Below the pieces are notes generated by a model. The model had not been told where the DNA came from. It ran no database searches and saw only the letters and a program-made list of their open reading frames with translations. Made by a program: the position numbers and the translations under genes. A DNA stretch of 64,000 bases from an uncultured Apibacter sp. (GTDB lineage Bacteria; Bacteroidota; Bacteroidia; Flavobacteriales; Weeksellaceae). Each line of letters starts with the position of its first letter. The stretch's first letter is position 1. The DNA lies in contig CALYQD010000008.1 of the NCBI GenBank assembly GCA_945280365.1, forward strand, positions 1 through 64,000. The letters are read 5' to 3'. Positions 18,216 through 27,441 of this stretch are shown here, one piece after another.

Positions 18216-18367
18216 TTATATTTAATTAATCATCTATATAACTTATTAAATGATATATTTAATTACAATACAAAATAAATATAATAAATATTTTAAACAA
18301 TTTACCTTAGTATTATATAAACATTGGCATGAATTTAGCTATAAAAAAATAAATACATATATCTATT

Positions 18368-18670
18368 ATGAAAAGTAATTTAGCTTATTATGAAAATGTA
18401 TTCTCTATCAATAGAAGAGAAAATTATGTTGGTCATAAAAATCAAATACATTTCATAAAACAAGTTCAGTTTAAATTATTATTTACATTAGCAGATATAA
18501 ATATCAATATTCATAGTAATTTTAATAGGAAAGAATTTATAAATACATGGATCAATACAATTGATAATTTAATTTTAAACTATAAAATTAACGATCCTTA
18601 TTCAATGTATAAAAGTAATTTCCCAATAAAAAATATTCATGATCTCCAGATAATTTTTACAAAAAAATGA
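18368..18670 (+). CDS. small orphan protein of unknown function
   Basis: A 100-residue open frame starting MKSNLAYYENVFSINRREN, rich in Asn, Ile, Lys, Tyr and Phe, with a predicted basic charge. It has no signal peptide, no clear membrane helix and no recognised motif. The segment KQVQFKLLFTLADININIH looks like alternating beta or amphipathic structure. It lies alone downstream of the str operon terminator in very AT-rich DNA, where random frames of this size can occur. Its protein-like composition makes it a plausible but unproven gene. The 288 bases after it hold nothing recognised. Confidence 0.4.
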   Translation: MKSNLAYYENVFSINRRENYVGHKNQIHFIKQVQFKLLFTLADININIHSNFNRKEFINTWINTIDNLILNYKINDPYSMYKSNFPIKNIHDLQIIFTKK

Positions 18671-18939
18671 ATAGAGTCAAAACATTTATATGTTTTCAGT
18701 CTACATGAAAATATATAATACTATTGAATTATAATTTTAACTTATATTCTATAATTTTTTAGAATAATTGAAAGGAATAATTGTTATAAATTAAAAATGA
18801 TAAATAAACTTATATAAACTATATAAAAAATAATATGAATAATTAAATGAAAAGTTTTAAGAAAATAATTTAATCAAATATAATTTATAATTCATCTTAA
18901 TTTAATTTCAAAAACATGTGTTAAACTCTATTTAGTGAT

Positions 18940-18972
18940 GCAGGCTTTTATAGCCTGCTTATTTTATATTTC
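18940..18972. terminator. hairpin abutting the formyltransferase stop codon
   Basis: GCAGGCT / AGCCTGC (18940-18946 with 18952-18958) is a 7-bp GC-rich stem, rare in this AT-rich region. It directly follows the stop codon of the minus-strand gene. The T-rich side is on the plus strand, so it could terminate transcription from the left as well as fold in the minus-strand transcript. Confidence 0.5.
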
Positions 18973-19654
18973 TATTTTTATATTCTTCAAATTTTTGAAA
19001 TAATTTTTTTTCTTTATCTTTAGGCATCCTTCGATGGCTCTCACCTCCTTCCGTAGATAATGGGAGTAATTGAATATCAGTATCTATGATTTCAATTGAA
19101 TCAACTAACAATTGCATCTCTAAATTCCATAATTTAAAACACATTGAATGAAATGTGTCTTCAGATAGAATATATAATTTTTCTTGAGTTATTAAAAGTC
19201 CGGCATCCGCATATTTATCCACATAATGAACAGTAACACCAATGGGCAAATTTTTATATACAGCCCATTTTAAGGCATCTAGTCCTCGTACATAAGGAAG
19301 ATAACCTGGATGTGAATTTATAAGTTTATGCCGGGAAACTAAACTTTCCGGCAATAAGCCTGCTCCTGCTATTAAAATCGAGTGATAAGACTTTTTGGTA
19401 AAGCATTCATCAAGCTCTCCAATATCCTTAGATATATAAGTAAAATTTAAATTGGCTACCAATTGTTCATTATCTATTTTTACTAATAATTCTGAGGGGC
19501 GATGTGCAATAAGCGGATGTAAAGTTTTTCTTAGTATAAAGGGTATAGCATATACATCTACATCATTATACCCTTTTCCTTTTAAACGCAACAAAACTTC
19601 TTGTGTTTTTCTTGTTGGTTTATTATAACATATAACAGCAATTTTTTTTGACAT
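18959..19654 (-). CDS. formyltransferase-family protein
   Basis: A 231-residue protein with the fold of N10-formyl-tetrahydrofolate-dependent formyltransferases. The core is INSHPGYLPYVRGLDALKWAVYKN and IGVTVHYVDKYADAGLLITQ, which contains the Asn-His-Asp catalytic set of Fmt, PurN and sugar N-formyltransferases (N and H in INSHPG, D in ADAG). It is shorter than methionyl-tRNA formyltransferase (~310) and has no C-terminal Fmt domain. The N-terminus is not the usual PurN start. The substrate is therefore open: a sugar-nucleotide or other amine is as likely as a purine precursor. It stands alone between the orphan ORF and the metallophosphoesterase. Confidence 0.75.
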   Translation of the reverse strand: MSKKIAVICYNKPTRKTQEVLLRLKGKGYNDVDVYAIPFILRKTLHPLIAHRPSELLVKIDNEQLVANLNFTYISKDIGELDECFTKKSYHSILIAGAGLLPESLVSRHKLINSHPGYLPYVRGLDALKWAVYKNLPIGVTVHYVDKYADAGLLITQEKLYILSEDTFHSMCFKLWNLEMQLLVDSIEIIDTDIQLLPLSTEGGESHRRMPKDKEKKLFQKFEEYKNRNIK

Positions 19655-19781
19655 AATAATTCTATCTAGTAAGGTGTATGAAGTAAAAATTAGGATATGC
19701 TATATCAAGAATAGCAAAGCTTATTATTACTAGAATTGTATTTATAAAAGTTTTTTCATTTATTATTAAACATAAATAGGT

Positions 19782-20903
19782 TTATAAAATATTTTGAGCA
19801 AAATCTATAACGACGTATTCTGAATAAGTTCCTATTCTATATCTGCCTCCCCAGATTCCAATGCCGGAACTTACATAGTAGTGCGTATTTCCTTTTTTAA
19901 GATATCCGTGAGATTTTTCAAAAAGAGCATTTGTAAGTAAAGAAATCGGCCAAATTTGCCCCTGATGTGTATGTCCCGAAAATTGAATATCAACTTGATT
20001 AATTTCAGATTCTTCCAAATGATATGGTTGATGATCTAAAACTAATATAGGCTTAGTTTTATCTAAGTTTTCAATTAATTCTTTAAGTGATTTTCTATTA
20101 ATATTAGTTCTATCATCTCTACCCACTAAATAAAAACTATCATCAATTAAAACCGAAGAATCTCTTAATAAATTAATTTTGGTTTTTTTAATAAAATCTA
20201 TGCTATCTGCAATACCACTTATATATTCGTGATTACCTAAGCAACAATAAACACCCAAACGTGATTGTATATCTTTAAAATAATTATCTAAATTAAAATA
20301 ATTTAGCGGTATGATACTACTATCTATAATATCTCCAGCAATTAAAACTATATCAGGATTTTCATTATTAATTTTTTTTATCCAACTTTTTAATTCTGGA
20401 CCTTTAATTGAATATCCTAGATGAAGATCGCTGATAAGAACTATTTTCAGAGGTTTAATCAAACTTTTGTTTGTCATTATTTTTAGATGAATTCTTCTTT
20501 TATCTAAATAGTTCATATATCCATACAAACATAGAATAGCCACTAAACAAATAATAAAAAGGATTACATAGTTGCTTGCAAGAATATCACTCGGTATAAA
20601 TGTCCAGAATTTATTCAGAAATTTAACGCCATCATAAATAAGAAACAGTAAGAATGTATACAAAAGTATTACTAACCAACCGGTTGATATTTTATATAAA
20701 AAAGTAGCAGATCTAAGAGGTAAATTTTTTGAAAATAATAAAAATAAAATAAATGATGAGGGTAGAAATAAAACTAAAAAGAAAAATATTCCGGTTATCA
20801 TTATTGATACACCGGATATTAATGAGTATATATAATAGAATATATAGAAATTAGATAAAAAGTATAAAAAAATTGTCAGTGATAGTAAAAATATTTTTTT
20901 CAT
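19782..20903 (-). CDS. membrane-anchored metallophosphoesterase (YkuE/YaeI-like)
   Basis: A calcineurin-like phosphoesterase of 373 residues. The first ~130 residues hold four or so hydrophobic helices, so the enzyme is tied to the inner membrane. The catalytic domain follows, with metal-ligand motifs in order: LISDLHLGYSIKG (D, H), IVLIAGDIIDSS (GD), CLGNHEYISG (GNHE), LVLDHQPYH (H) and FSGHTHQGQIWP (GHTH). All are intact, so activity is expected. YaeI/YkuE-type proteins act on phospholipid or nucleotide phosphoesters; the substrate is unknown here. No cotranscribed partner: glmM starts ~180 bases beyond its 5' side on the same strand. Confidence 0.88.
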   Translation of the reverse strand: MKKIFLLSLTIFLYFLSNFYIFYYIYSLISGVSIMITGIFFFLVLFLPSSFILFLLFSKNLPLRSATFLYKISTGWLVILLYTFLLFLIYDGVKFLNKFWTFIPSDILASNYVILFIICLVAILCLYGYMNYLDKRRIHLKIMTNKSLIKPLKIVLISDLHLGYSIKGPELKSWIKKINNENPDIVLIAGDIIDSSIIPLNYFNLDNYFKDIQSRLGVYCCLGNHEYISGIADSIDFIKKTKINLLRDSSVLIDDSFYLVGRDDRTNINRKSLKELIENLDKTKPILVLDHQPYHLEESEINQVDIQFSGHTHQGQIWPISLLTNALFEKSHGYLKKGNTHYYVSSGIGIWGGRYRIGTYSEYVVIDFAQNIL

Positions 20904-21081
20904 AAAGTATTATTTTATATTTCCAAAAAAAAATTGAACATTTATCACAAAAAATTATCTTATACTTCATAATATATACAATAATTATATTATTCATAAA
21001 ATAATTTATCCCAAAACTATCTTATAATTAATTATAATTATTTTCCTTTTTATTTTTTTCAACACACGATAGAAATCTATA

Positions 21082-22464
21082 CTATGAAATTTTTTTAATT
21101 TCTTTAATAAATCTGTCCGCTAATTGATCAGCTTCCTGTTGTGTGTAAGCTTCAGTATAAATACGGATAATCGGCTCTGTATTTGATTTTCTCAAATGAA
21201 CCCAACTATTTGAGAAATCAATTTTTAATCCATCATAAGTTTTTATATCTTCATTTTTATATTGGTCTTCAAGTTTTTTAAGAATTAAATCAGTATTAAT
21301 TTCTGGACTTAAATCTATTTTTTTCTTTCCCATGAAATAGGTAGGATATAAATTTCTTAGTTCTTTTACCGAAGCTTTTTTCTTAGAAAGATATGAAAGA
21401 AAAAGAGCTATACCTACTAAAGAGTCGCGACCGTAATGTAATTCTGGATATATAATACCTCCGTTACCTTCTCCTCCTATAAGTGCATGGATCTCCTTCA
21501 TTTTTGATACAACATTCACTTCTCCAACCGCAGAAGCTTGATATTCTTGATTGTATTTTTTAGCAATATCATGTAATGCTCGAGACGATGATAAATTTGA
21601 AACTGTTGTAGAAGGTGTTTCACTTAAAACATAATCTGCTACTGCCACTAGTGTATATTCTTCTCCAAACATGGAACCGTCTTCGCAAATAAAAGCTAAA
21701 CGATCAACGTCGGGATCTACTACTATTCCTAGATTGGCCTTCTCACTAGGAACTCTTTTCATTATATCATCTAAATTAACTTCTAAAGGCTCCGGATTAT
21801 GCGGAAAGTCACCCGTAGGTGTACAATACATCTCAATTACTTCTACGCCTAGTTTTTTCAGTAAAGGTACTACCGATATACCACCTGTAGAATTAACAGC
21901 ATCTACCACTATTTTAAATTGAGCCTTTTGAATGGATTCAACATCAACTAAAGATAGTTGTAAAATTTTATCTATATGAAGCTCTATAGCATTCTCTTCT
22001 TTTTCATAACATCCTAATTTATCAACTTCGACAAAATCAAAATCTTCATTCTCTGCAATAGTCAATAATTCTTTTCCTTCTTGGTCGGAAATAAATTCTC
22101 CTTTAGAATTTAGTAATTTTAAAGCATTCCATTGTTTAGGATTATGACTTGCCGTAATAATAATTCCACCTGCTGCAGATAAATAAGGAACCATGATCTC
22201 TACTGTTGGCGTGGTAGAAAGTCCTAAATCAATCACATCTATTCCTACTCCTTGTAAGGTTGAAGAAACTAAATCAGAAATCATTTGCCCTGATATACGA
22301 GCGTCTCTTCCAATAACAATTTTTAAGTTTCCTTTATTAAGCTTTCTTTTTAACCATGTCCCATAAGCCGCTGCAAATTTTACTACATCTACAGGTGTAA
22401 GATTTTCTCCTGTTTTCCCCCCTATCGTCCCACGAATTCCAGATATACTTTTTATTAATGGCAT
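21082..22464 (-). CDS. glmM: phosphoglucosamine mutase
   Basis: Converts glucosamine-6-phosphate to glucosamine-1-phosphate on the way to UDP-GlcNAc, for peptidoglycan and LPS. The 460 residues contain the phosphoserine loop TASHNP (Ser106), the metal-binding DPDVDR (250-255), GEGNGGIIYPELHYGRDSL and the C-terminal phosphate-binding RKSNTEPIIRIYTEA. Start and end (MPLIKSISGIRGTIG) are as in Bacteroidota members. These lack the exact GlmM signature of E. coli, so a phosphomannomutase/phosphoglucomutase role cannot be wholly excluded. A TlpA-like lipoprotein gene lies 26 bases upstream on the same strand, and the pair is probably cotranscribed. Confidence 0.87.
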   Translation of the reverse strand: MPLIKSISGIRGTIGGKTGENLTPVDVVKFAAAYGTWLKRKLNKGNLKIVIGRDARISGQMISDLVSSTLQGVGIDVIDLGLSTTPTVEIMVPYLSAAGGIIITASHNPKQWNALKLLNSKGEFISDQEGKELLTIAENEDFDFVEVDKLGCYEKEENAIELHIDKILQLSLVDVESIQKAQFKIVVDAVNSTGGISVVPLLKKLGVEVIEMYCTPTGDFPHNPEPLEVNLDDIMKRVPSEKANLGIVVDPDVDRLAFICEDGSMFGEEYTLVAVADYVLSETPSTTVSNLSSSRALHDIAKKYNQEYQASAVGEVNVVSKMKEIHALIGGEGNGGIIYPELHYGRDSLVGIALFLSYLSKKKASVKELRNLYPTYFMGKKKIDLSPEINTDLILKKLEDQYKNEDIKTYDGLKIDFSNSWVHLRKSNTEPIIRIYTEAYTQQEADQLADRFIKEIKKIS

Positions 22465-22490
22465 ATAATATTTATTTTACTCCTATTTTA

Positions 22491-23012
22491 TTATTTTGAA
22501 TATTGTTGAATCTTTTCTATAACGAATTCATTGGAAATATTACCTAAAAAACCTTCTCTTTTATCTCCTTTTTGAATTATAGTTACTGGAATACCTCCTA
22601 CTAAGTCTGTACTAATCGAACCAATATTTGATAACAATTCTTCTCTAGATATATTATAAACATTTTTCATTTTATTTTCCTTTACAAAAGATTGCAATTT
22701 TGCTTGATCTTCAGTTTCATCTATACTTACAAAAATAAATTTAACTTTTTTATTTTTATATTGATTTTGTAGCTTAACAAAATCGGGAATTTCTTTTACG
22801 CACGGAGGACACCAAGTAGCCCAGTAATTGGTAATATAGATAGTATCGCTTTTTGTGTCTAATAAATCTTGAATTTTAGAAAAATTCGATTGTATAACTT
22901 TTATCTCTTGTGTTTGTTGATTATTTGTTTCTTCGATCCTATTGTCTTTACTATTATGCTTACATGAAAATAGCACTCCCAAACAAACCATTAAAAAATA
23001 TATTTTTTTCAT
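22491..23012 (-). CDS. TlpA-family thioredoxin-like lipoprotein
   Basis: A periplasm-facing thiol-disulfide protein of 173 residues. It has a lipoprotein signal (residues 1-17, lipobox LFSC) and a thioredoxin fold with the active site WCPPC (Cys68, Cys71) in NYWATWCPPCVKEIPDF. The later GGIPVTIIQKG supplies the cis-proline loop. TlpA/ResA-like proteins reduce or isomerise cysteines in exported proteins or in cytochrome maturation. It precedes glmM by 26 bases on the same strand, though the two share no obvious function. The linker after the lipobox is short and polar (KHNSKDNRIEETNNQQ). Confidence 0.87.
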   Translation of the reverse strand: MKKIYFLMVCLGVLFSCKHNSKDNRIEETNNQQTQEIKVIQSNFSKIQDLLDTKSDTIYITNYWATWCPPCVKEIPDFVKLQNQYKNKKVKFIFVSIDETEDQAKLQSFVKENKMKNVYNISREELLSNIGSISTDLVGGIPVTIIQKGDKREGFLGNISNEFVIEKIQQYSK

Positions 23013-23031
23013 TTTGTATAAATTTTAGTTA

Positions 23032-23039
23032 CAAAAGTA
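23032..23039 (-). promoter_or_regulatory. -7 box of the tlpA-like/glmM unit
   Basis: Reads TACTTTTG on the minus strand, matching TAnnTTTG, 19 bases before the ATG at 23012. Confidence 0.4.
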
Positions 23040-23204
23040 AACATTTTAAAGATAGAATGTTTTAGCAATTTTAATGAGAGTTTAATTTAGTTGTATTAAT
23101 AAGAATTTATAACAAAAAAATATAGTCTAAAAATATCTTTGGAAGTCACAAATTGTAAATAATAGATAATTTAAATATAGAATTTCTAACTCGACGTTTT
23201 TTTT

Positions 23205-23212
23205 TATATTTG
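23205..23212 (+). promoter_or_regulatory. -7 box of the small lipoprotein gene
   Basis: TATATTTG matches TAnnTTTG, 16 bases before the ATG at 23229. Only a weak -33 candidate is present. Confidence 0.45.
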
Positions 23213-23228
23213 ATCAAATAAAAAATTT

Positions 23229-23465
23229 ATGAAAAAATATATTTTTATCTTGACATCCTTTTTGTGCGTAGTAATTTCTTGTGAAAATGCCTCCAGTGGA
23301 AATAAAAATATTATCCCCACTGATCCTGAGCAAAATATAGAATCTCACAATAACACTCATGATTCTTTATCTAATCTTTCTGGAGTTGATTCTATAAAAA
23401 GTGAAATACCCCCTCACGCGAATACAAGTATCAAGTCTTCTACAGACTCTATTAAACCTCATTAA
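23229..23465 (+). CDS. small lipoprotein of unknown function
   Basis: A 78-residue protein with a clear lipoprotein signal: MKKYIFILTSFLCVVISC, lipobox VISC with Cys at 18. The mature ~60 residues are polar and apparently unstructured, rich in Ser, Asn, Asp, Thr and Pro (IPPHANTSIKSSTDSIKPH at the C-terminus). Nothing suggests an enzyme. It lies 72 bases before another probable lipoprotein, the YceI-like gene, on the same strand, and the two may be cotranscribed. The function is not recognised. Confidence 0.65.
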   Translation: MKKYIFILTSFLCVVISCENASSGNKNIIPTDPEQNIESHNNTHDSLSNLSGVDSIKSEIPPHANTSIKSSTDSIKPH

Positions 23466-23537
23466 ACGAGGTTAATTAAGGATAAATATTTTATTAATAA
23501 AATTCATTTATTTTCAAAACCATAAAAATTCTTTATA

Positions 23538-24176
23538 ATGATTCGAAAAAAGTTCAATTACATTATTTTTTCCGCTTTAATGACTACTCATTCTTGTGTT
23601 GATCATAAAGATAAAACTTCTATGAATTCTTCTTATCAAACATCTCAACATGGAATTGAAAATACTATTAAAAGATATAAGCCTGAAGGAAAAGAATCAA
23701 GTTTAAAAAAAGAATTGATATGGACTGCATATAAAACACCCAATAAAATTGCGGTAGACGGGAGCTTTAAATCTATTTCTTTAACTAATACTAAGGATGA
23801 TAAATCTTTAGAAGAGGCTCTAGAGGGAGCAAAATTTTATTGTGATGGAACAACTGTTACTTCCGGTGATTCTTCCAGAGATGGAACTTTGACTTTATTC
23901 TTTTTTAAAAGATTAGCTTCTCCCGATATTTACGGATCATTTGGAAAATTTGAAAATAATAAGGTTATGATTACTATAACATTAGATAAAAAAACTATAA
24001 CTAAGGAATTTACTTATATATTTAAAAAAAATACAATCACTATACAAGGATCTGTTGACTTATTAAAAGACTTTGATTCTCAACGGGCATTTACAAGTTT
24101 GCATCATGCATGTTTTGATTTACATGAAGGGAAAACATGGACAGAAGTTAATTTGACTGCAATTATATCGAAATAG
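23538..24176 (+). CDS. YceI-like domain protein, probable lipoprotein
   Basis: A 212-residue exported protein. The N-terminus has a hydrophobic signal ending THSC, a probable lipobox with Cys20. After a polar linker, residues ~60-210 resemble the YceI lipocalin-like barrel: WTAYKTPNKIAVDGSFKSI, then GDSSRDGTLTLFFF and GSVDLLKDFDSQRAFTSLHHACFDLHEG. YceI-fold proteins bind isoprenoid or fatty-acid ligands in the periplasm or at the outer membrane. The match is from motif memory, so the family is likely but not certain. It follows the small lipoprotein gene. The ~410 bases between its stop and the tRNA genes are AT-rich and show only the tRNA promoter. Confidence 0.65.
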   Translation: MIRKKFNYIIFSALMTTHSCVDHKDKTSMNSSYQTSQHGIENTIKRYKPEGKESSLKKELIWTAYKTPNKIAVDGSFKSISLTNTKDDKSLEEALEGAKFYCDGTTVTSGDSSRDGTLTLFFFKRLASPDIYGSFGKFENNKVMITITLDKKTITKEFTYIFKKNTITIQGSVDLLKDFDSQRAFTSLHHACFDLHEGKTWTEVNLTAIISK

Positions 24177-24523
24177 CATCTGGCTCCTAATTAATAATTG
24201 TTTTTTCATTATAAGTAATATTAGTAAAATTTTGATATTCTTAAACCATTATATATGAAATAAGTGAACTATATTTATTTTGTTTAAATTATCAGGTTAT
24301 TATATTTTTAGGAATCTATGTTCTAATTATGTTTAGTATCTATGATCATATTCATGCAAATGAATTTTCTTTTCGTTATTATTTATTTTTTAAAAATAAA
24401 AATTAAAATGATAGCATAAATAATATTTCATTGAAATTCATAGTTTTGGCATTTGTGAACAAGATTTGTTTAATGAAAATTCAATATTTATTACAAAAAA
24501 TATGATTTTTTCAATTAAAAAAG

Positions 24524-24554
24524 TTTGTGAAATTGAAAAATGGGTTTATCTTTG
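24524..24554 (+). promoter_or_regulatory. promoter of the tRNA-Asp pair
   Basis: A -33 TTTG (24524-24527), a 19-base spacer and a -7 TATCTTTG (24547-24554): an exact Bacteroidota consensus promoter, 36 bases before the first tRNA. Confidence 0.75.
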
Positions 24555-24590
24555 CACCACTGAAATTATTAAAAACAAGCGTTCAGAAAA

Positions 24591-24664
24591 GATCCGGTAG
24601 TTCAGTTGGTTAGAATACCTGCCTGTCACGCAGGTGGTCGCGGGTTCGAGTCCCGTCCGGATCG
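24591..24664 (+). tRNA. tRNA-Asp (GTC), copy 1
   Basis: A 74-base cloverleaf: acceptor GATCCGG / CCGGATC with discriminator G, D-arm GTTCAGTTGGTTAGAAT, anticodon stem CCTGC..GCAGG with loop CTGTCAC (anticodon GTC) and T-loop GGTTCGAGTCC. CCA is not encoded; the next bases are CTA. Confidence 0.96.
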
Positions 24665-24714
24665 CTAAAAAATAAAGTTTATTTTTTTATTATTGCATAC
24701 AAGCAATCTATTTT

Positions 24715-24788
24715 GATCCGGTAGTTCAGTTGGTTAGAATACCTGCCTGTCACGCAGGTGGTCGCGGGTTCGAGTCCCGTCCGGATCG
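24715..24788 (+). tRNA. tRNA-Asp (GTC), copy 2
   Basis: Identical to copy 1 over all 74 bases, 50 bases downstream. The intervening DNA is unrelated to what follows, so the duplicated unit is essentially the tRNA itself plus the GCTAAA that follows. It is presumably cotranscribed with copy 1. Confidence 0.96.
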
Positions 24789-25040
24789 CTAAATTACTTC
24801 TCAATTATACATTCATATTTTTTTAAATTTACTCCATTTTTACTTCAATAAAAATATGTTATATAATACTTATTAAAAAATGATTTATTAATCAATACTA
24901 TTCCTTTAATATCAGAATTAATAAAAAGTAGGGATTACACATGCTATTATCTTTTTACTTAACGTTAGCATTTCCATGTTAACTTTATATTTTAATCGTT
25001 GGAAAATTTTGATAATACTTTTATAATTCATTATTTTTTT

Positions 25041-25106
25041 TTCACAATAAAAATAAAAAACGATTTACTTGACAAATTTTAATCAAATTGTAAAGTAAAA
25101 TCGTTT
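25041..25106 (-). terminator. intrinsic terminator of the M49 peptidase gene
   Basis: A long imperfect hairpin: AAACGATTT (25058-25066) pairs with AAATCGTTT (25098-25106), and the inner part continues with ACTTGACAAATTT against AAATTGTAAAGT. Read on the minus strand it is followed by TTTATTTTTATTG. It lies ~25 bases after the peptidase stop. Confidence 0.8.
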
Positions 25107-25128
25107 ATATCTCAAATGTTAATTTTTT

Positions 25129-27159
25129 CTAATTTTCCATAGGAAGAAATCCATAATTTTTTGAATAGTTGAGCATTTCTTCAGCAAATGATTTAGGATA
25201 AGTAACTTCAATATCGATAATTTCTTTCTGTTCATTTATCTTAGGAACTAATATTGGATTTATAAATCCTTTATAGGCAGCTGTTTTAAAATTAGAATTT
25301 CTTTTTAATACTTCTTGGTGTAATTCTTTATCTACTTTTACACCATAGGTTTCAACTAAATTTTTTGCAGCATTATAATCTCCTTCAGACTTAATTCTCT
25401 GAGTTTCCTTTAACAGCTCTCCAAATAAATCATGTAATTTTTTATAATCATTGATTTTAAAATAGGTTTTACCATTCTTGACAATTTTTTCAATAACATT
25501 GTCTTTTTTACCTTTCTCATAAGCCCATGCACTTACCCATTGACGATTTCGCATATGTGCCTCTTCAATATCTCTGCCCGGCTCTATGCGTATCAATTGT
25601 GTCATCAATCCGTTACGTATATAATCGTTATAGGCTGTCATCCCCACTTTTTTCCAATCATCAACCAAGCCTAAATTTTGAAGTTCGGGATCATATAAAT
25701 AATATAGCCCTACTAAATCCGCTCTTCCCTCTTCCATCGTAGATGCATAACTTTTTAATGTCTCTTTTGGTGTAGCTACTCCTTTATTAATTTGACCTGA
25801 GGCATGACCGATTACTTCATGTAAAGCGGTATGAAGTTTACTTGCCAATTCTCCGTATTTTTCAGATAATTCAATCTCTTTTTCATTATAAGCGAATTCT
25901 TTCAGCTTTTCACTTCCACCTGCTTGATTGTAAGCATCAATTATATTACCTAAGGAAACTGATTTAGAACCGAATTCAGCACGTATCCAATCAGCATTAG
26001 GCAAATTTACACCTATAGGCGTACTCGGTGAAGAATCTCCGGCTTCTGAGGCTACAATAACAGTTTTATAGGAAATACCAACAACATTTTTTTTCTTATG
26101 TTCTGTCATTAATGGAGAATGATCTTCGAACCATTGAGCATTTTTAGATATAACTTCCATCTTAGCTGACATATCAAAATCTTTGATCTGAACAATATTT
26201 TCATATGAACCTTTATGTCCAAGCGGATCGTTATATACTTCCACAAATCCGTTTATATAATCAATATTTCCTTTAGTTGCTTTTAACCAGGCTATATTAT
26301 AATCGTCCCAAGTCTTCAAATCACCTGTTTTATAATATTCAATTAGAAGCTTAAGAGCATTTGCTTGTTCTTCATTCTCTGCCACTGTAACTGCTTTATC
26401 AAGCCAAAAAATTATTTGATCTATAGCTGCTCCATACATTCCTCCACTTTTCCATGTTTTTTCAAATAATTCTCCTTTGCTATCTTTTACTAATTGAGAA
26501 TTTAAACCAAAAGATAATGGACGGGAAGCATCCTGACTTTTTTTAGCTGCATAATATTTTTCTACTTCTTTTTCTGTAATTCCTTCTCCATAAAAATTAA
26601 CCGCTGACCCTGTAATTAACCCTTTTGATTCATCTAAATTTACTTTTTTAGCATCATTTTGATCGAATAATACGTCAACAATGCGTTTATCTAATAAAGT
26701 TTGAGTCTCATTCAATAATTTTTCGAAATATTCTTGAGAAAATTCCGGCATTATTTTATCATTGGAATAATGATGGTGAATTCCATTTGAGAACCATACT
26801 CTTTTTACATATGTTTCAAAATTATTCCAATCTTTTGATTTTTTATCTCCTTTATAATTTTGGTAAATATTTTCTAGAGCTTTTCTTATTTTCAAGTTAT
26901 ACTTATAATTTTGGTCCCAAACAATATCTCTACCGGCTAATCCTGCCTGTGAAAGATAATAAACCAATTTTTTTTCATTTAAAGACAGCTTATCCCATCC
27001 GGGTATTTGATATCTTAAAACTTCTATATCTGCAAAACGATCAACTTTGTAATTAAAGTCATCTTGACTAATTTTTTCGACTTGGTCCGGATGTTTCGAA
27101 TTACAAGACCCCAAGATTATTGAGGCGGCAAGCATACCCGCAACGATATTAATTTTCAT
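25129..27159 (-). CDS. dipeptidyl-peptidase III-type zinc peptidase (family M49), lipoprotein
   Basis: A zinc exopeptidase of 676 residues that would remove dipeptides from the N-terminus of short peptides. A signal peptide ends in the lipobox LGSC (Cys19), so it is exported and lipid-anchored. The M49 zinc site is HEVIGH (447-452), where M49 has HExxGH with two spacing residues. The third ligand is in the EEGRAD motif at about residue 475. The companion motif near residue 330-370 (FDMSAKMEVISKNAQWFED) is typical of bacterial DPP III. It is monocistronic, with its own -7 box and terminator. The peptidase role is secure; natural substrates are unknown. Confidence 0.9.
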   Translation of the reverse strand: MKINIVAGMLAASIILGSCNSKHPDQVEKISQDDFNYKVDRFADIEVLRYQIPGWDKLSLNEKKLVYYLSQAGLAGRDIVWDQNYKYNLKIRKALENIYQNYKGDKKSKDWNNFETYVKRVWFSNGIHHHYSNDKIMPEFSQEYFEKLLNETQTLLDKRIVDVLFDQNDAKKVNLDESKGLITGSAVNFYGEGITEKEVEKYYAAKKSQDASRPLSFGLNSQLVKDSKGELFEKTWKSGGMYGAAIDQIIFWLDKAVTVAENEEQANALKLLIEYYKTGDLKTWDDYNIAWLKATKGNIDYINGFVEVYNDPLGHKGSYENIVQIKDFDMSAKMEVISKNAQWFEDHSPLMTEHKKKNVVGISYKTVIVASEAGDSSPSTPIGVNLPNADWIRAEFGSKSVSLGNIIDAYNQAGGSEKLKEFAYNEKEIELSEKYGELASKLHTALHEVIGHASGQINKGVATPKETLKSYASTMEEGRADLVGLYYLYDPELQNLGLVDDWKKVGMTAYNDYIRNGLMTQLIRIEPGRDIEEAHMRNRQWVSAWAYEKGKKDNVIEKIVKNGKTYFKINDYKKLHDLFGELLKETQRIKSEGDYNAAKNLVETYGVKVDKELHQEVLKRNSNFKTAAYKGFINPILVPKINEQKEIIDIEVTYPKSFAEEMLNYSKNYGFLPMEN

Positions 27160-27191
27160 CTTTAAAAATGTTTATATGTTAAATGTTTTAA

Positions 27192-27199
27192 CAAAGATA
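27192..27199 (-). promoter_or_regulatory. -7 box of the M49 peptidase gene
   Basis: Reads TATCTTTG on the minus strand, exact TAnnTTTG, 32 bases before the ATG. Confidence 0.5.
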
Positions 27200-27417
27200 A
27201 AAAACTATAAGCAACTGAATGTACGGTTCTAATATTTATTATATATAGTTCTATCATTATAATAAAAATATTAAATAACACATTTTTAAACCTTTGATAA
27301 TTTATACTTTTTTAACTTTAATTTAAATAAAAATCATTTTAATTTATCTTAAATTTGAATTTATTATTAAAAAAAATTATTTTCTTATATCATTTAATTT
27401 ATTAATAATTAATCTTG

Positions 27418-27425
27418 TATTTTTG
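27418..27425 (+). promoter_or_regulatory. -7 box of the rlmH gene cluster
   Basis: TATTTTTG matches TAnnTTTG, 16 bases before the rlmH ATG. Confidence 0.45.
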
Positions 27426-27441
27426 TATATATTAATACTGT

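Noticed and set aside
24338..24410. Short frame MFSIYDHIHANEF.. between the YceI-like gene and the tRNAs
   Set aside because: About 25 codons with no supporting signal; likely chance.
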